64,000 bases of DNA from Lewinellaceae bacterium (GTDB lineage: Bacteria > Bacteroidota > Bacteroidia > Chitinophagales > Saprospiraceae), in NCBI GenBank assembly GCA_020636315.1, contig JACJYA010000007.1:62001-126000 (forward strand), in the 5' to 3' direction. The notes below the pieces were generated by a model. It saw only the letters and a program-made list of their open reading frames with translations, was not told the DNA's origin and did no database searches. This document shows, piece after piece, positions 63,229 to 64,000 of this stretch. Positions within the stretch are counted from its first letter, which is position 1; each line of letters starts with the position of its first letter. The position numbers and the translations under genes are program-made.

Positions 63229-63357
63229 ATGGCAGTTGAGATCCTTGCCAATAAAAACGTCCTGGTTGTCGGTGCTACAGGTGGGATCGGTTCCGAAGCT
63301 ACCCGGCTAATCCGAAAGAGTCAGGCAAAAGTATTCATCACCGGTGAACCGGGATAA
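63229..63357 (+). pseudogene. N-terminal remnant of a short-chain dehydrogenase
   Basis: ATG 63229 to TAA 63357 encodes 42 residues. Residues 11-38 form the first Rossmann unit of an SDR: VLVVGATGGIGSEATRL (TGxxxGxG-type NAD(P) motif, here GATGGIG) and a second strand KVFITG. Then the frame stops and no SDR sequence continues in any frame downstream, so the catalytic Tyr-Lys part is gone. The start looks intact, 14 bp behind folE as in an operon. Best read as a truncated gene. Confidence 0.65.
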
Positions 63358-63813
63358 ATTTATTAATGTAAAAGAAGCTGGCAGAGCAGTATGGTTCCTT
63401 TGCCAGCAACCCAGTTCAGGAGTTGTGTCCGAGATGGTTATCCAGCCTTTCAACCATCAGGCGGTTTAGATTTACCAGGCCCACTCCTTTTTTCTGCAGC
63501 TTTGTTAAGTCGGAAGGTAGCTCCAAGCTTGCCTCTTAACAGTTTTTGTCGCCTAATCTTAATGGGGTGAACCATTGCTCTTCCAAATTATTATTGCACA
63601 AGCCATGGGAGCCCCTACTTACCTTGTGTAAAACAATATTATTTTAATTTATTATTTTGTTTTTTGTGTATTTTCGATATTTAAGTTAAAAAAATAGAAT
63701 TAATACTCTCAAAAATTCTGAATCGCTGCTAATTATCACCTCTTTTGGGTGACATTTGTTATTGCCACAGGCCGGGGCATCTTCTACATTGCCAATGGAT
63801 AAACCTAACCAAT
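63358..63813. other. 456-bp non-coding region before the glutamate dehydrogenase gene
   Basis: Contains a 7-bp hairpin (63377-63383 with 63401-63407) just past the SDR remnant, a GC-richer stretch to about 63560, then very AT-rich DNA. TATTTTCG at 63669-63676 is a weak -7 candidate (TAnnTTCG variant) 138 nt before the next start. No transposon ends were recognised. Confidence 0.4.
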
Positions 63814-64000
63814 ATGATGACCCTGACCAAAACTTCAAAACTCAAGGTGGACCGGTTTCTGGATTGGCTAAAGCAGCGCACTCCAAATGAGCCGGAATTC
63901 CATCAAGCCGTCAGTGAAGTGGCGCGTACTGCAATTCCTTACATCGAAGCCAACAAGAAATATCAGGGGTTCAGCCTGATGGAACGGCTTACAGAACCCG
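63814..64000 (+). CDS. gdhA: Glutamate dehydrogenase, N-terminus (cut by window edge)
   Basis: 62 residues from ATG 63814 (a second ATG follows at once) to the window edge. The pattern FLDWLKQRTPNEPEFHQAVSEVA, then KYQGFSLMERLTEP, is typical of the start of NADP-type hexameric glutamate dehydrogenases, just before the PER segment. The enzyme aminates 2-oxoglutarate. The catalytic and NADP domains lie outside the window. Confidence 0.85.
   Translation, partial: MMTLTKTSKLKVDRFLDWLKQRTPNEPEFHQAVSEVARTAIPYIEANKKYQGFSLMERLTEP

Noticed and set aside
63416..63535. 39-codon minus-strand frame, protein-like (ends RLMVERLDNHLGHNS)
   Set aside because: No start codon in good context, no family recognised, and too short; perhaps a remnant but not supportable.
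1..64000. tRNA, rRNA, CRISPR arrays, insertion sequences and prophage genes
   Set aside because: Looked for TPsiC-type motifs, repeat-spacer patterns, transposase-like frames and terminal repeats; none found by eye. A covariance-model search would be decisive for small RNAs.

Overview
The window looks like chromosomal DNA of a Bacteroidota, most probably a marine Saprospirales-type genome (Phaeodactylibacter/Lewinella relatives). The lineage is inferred from gene content: a SusC/SusD/SusE locus, type IX secretion (T9SS) parts (PorT, a PorV/PorQ-like barrel), four proteins with C-terminal T9SS sorting domains, a DUF1501/DUF1800 pair, a Gly-rich bacterial RRM protein, and promoters with the Bacteroidota -7 box TAnnTTTG. 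No rRNA, tRNA, CRISPR array, phage or insertion sequence was seen.

Layout. 1-7.5 kb: left-edge PDZ protein (partial), DUF4403 lipoprotein, small lipoprotein, NhaD antiporter, dusB-cca tRNA-modification pair, RRM protein. 7.5-8.0 kb: a non-coding stretch full of hairpins. 8.0-15.8 kb: an eight-gene minus-strand run, read as ychF, rluE, aldo/keto reductase, FAD oxidoreductase, arginine deiminase, thioesterase, YihY and a PorV-like barrel, with several overlaps. 16-18.9 kb: ACP phosphodiesterase, a T9SS cargo and porT overlapping ubiE. 19.1-30.3 kb: plus-strand housekeeping run of gyrA, a TPR protein, aspartokinase, a PfkB kinase, tilS, a stand-alone HsdR_N-type nuclease and the threonine-degradation pair tdh/kbl. 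30.4-33.6 kb: DUF1800/DUF1501 pair. 34-44 kb: maltose use, with pgmB and a GH65 phosphorylase on plus facing susC-susD-susE on minus. 44.5-51.3 kb: secreted T9SS cargos and a fused dipeptide-type ABC ATPase. 51.4-55.7 kb: MBL hydrolase, fmt, a SPOR-like protein, a lipase-like hydrolase and a glycosyltransferase. 56-59.5 kb: a C39-peptidase ABC exporter with its HlyD adaptor. 59.6-64 kb: lpdA, a lipoprotein, folE and the start of a glutamate dehydrogenase.

How genes work together. SusC/D/E should bind and import malto-oligosaccharides; the GH65 enzyme phosphorolyses maltose to glucose and beta-glucose-1-phosphate, and PgmB turns the latter into glucose-6-phosphate. Tdh and Kbl convert threonine to glycine and acetyl-CoA. 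PorT and possibly the PorV-like barrel serve the T9SS that exports the sorting-domain proteins listed here.

The least expected items are three gene remnants too short for usual ORF cut-offs (a signal peptide joined to a T9SS tail, an oxidoreductase C-terminus between tdh and kbl, an SDR N-terminus after folE), a DUF1501 protein with both a Tat-like signal and a T9SS tail, a C39 exporter with no visible peptide substrate, and two structured non-coding stretches ending in terminators with no clear gene. None of these proves a new system; the exporter and the AKR/FAD/arginine-deiminase cluster are the best leads.
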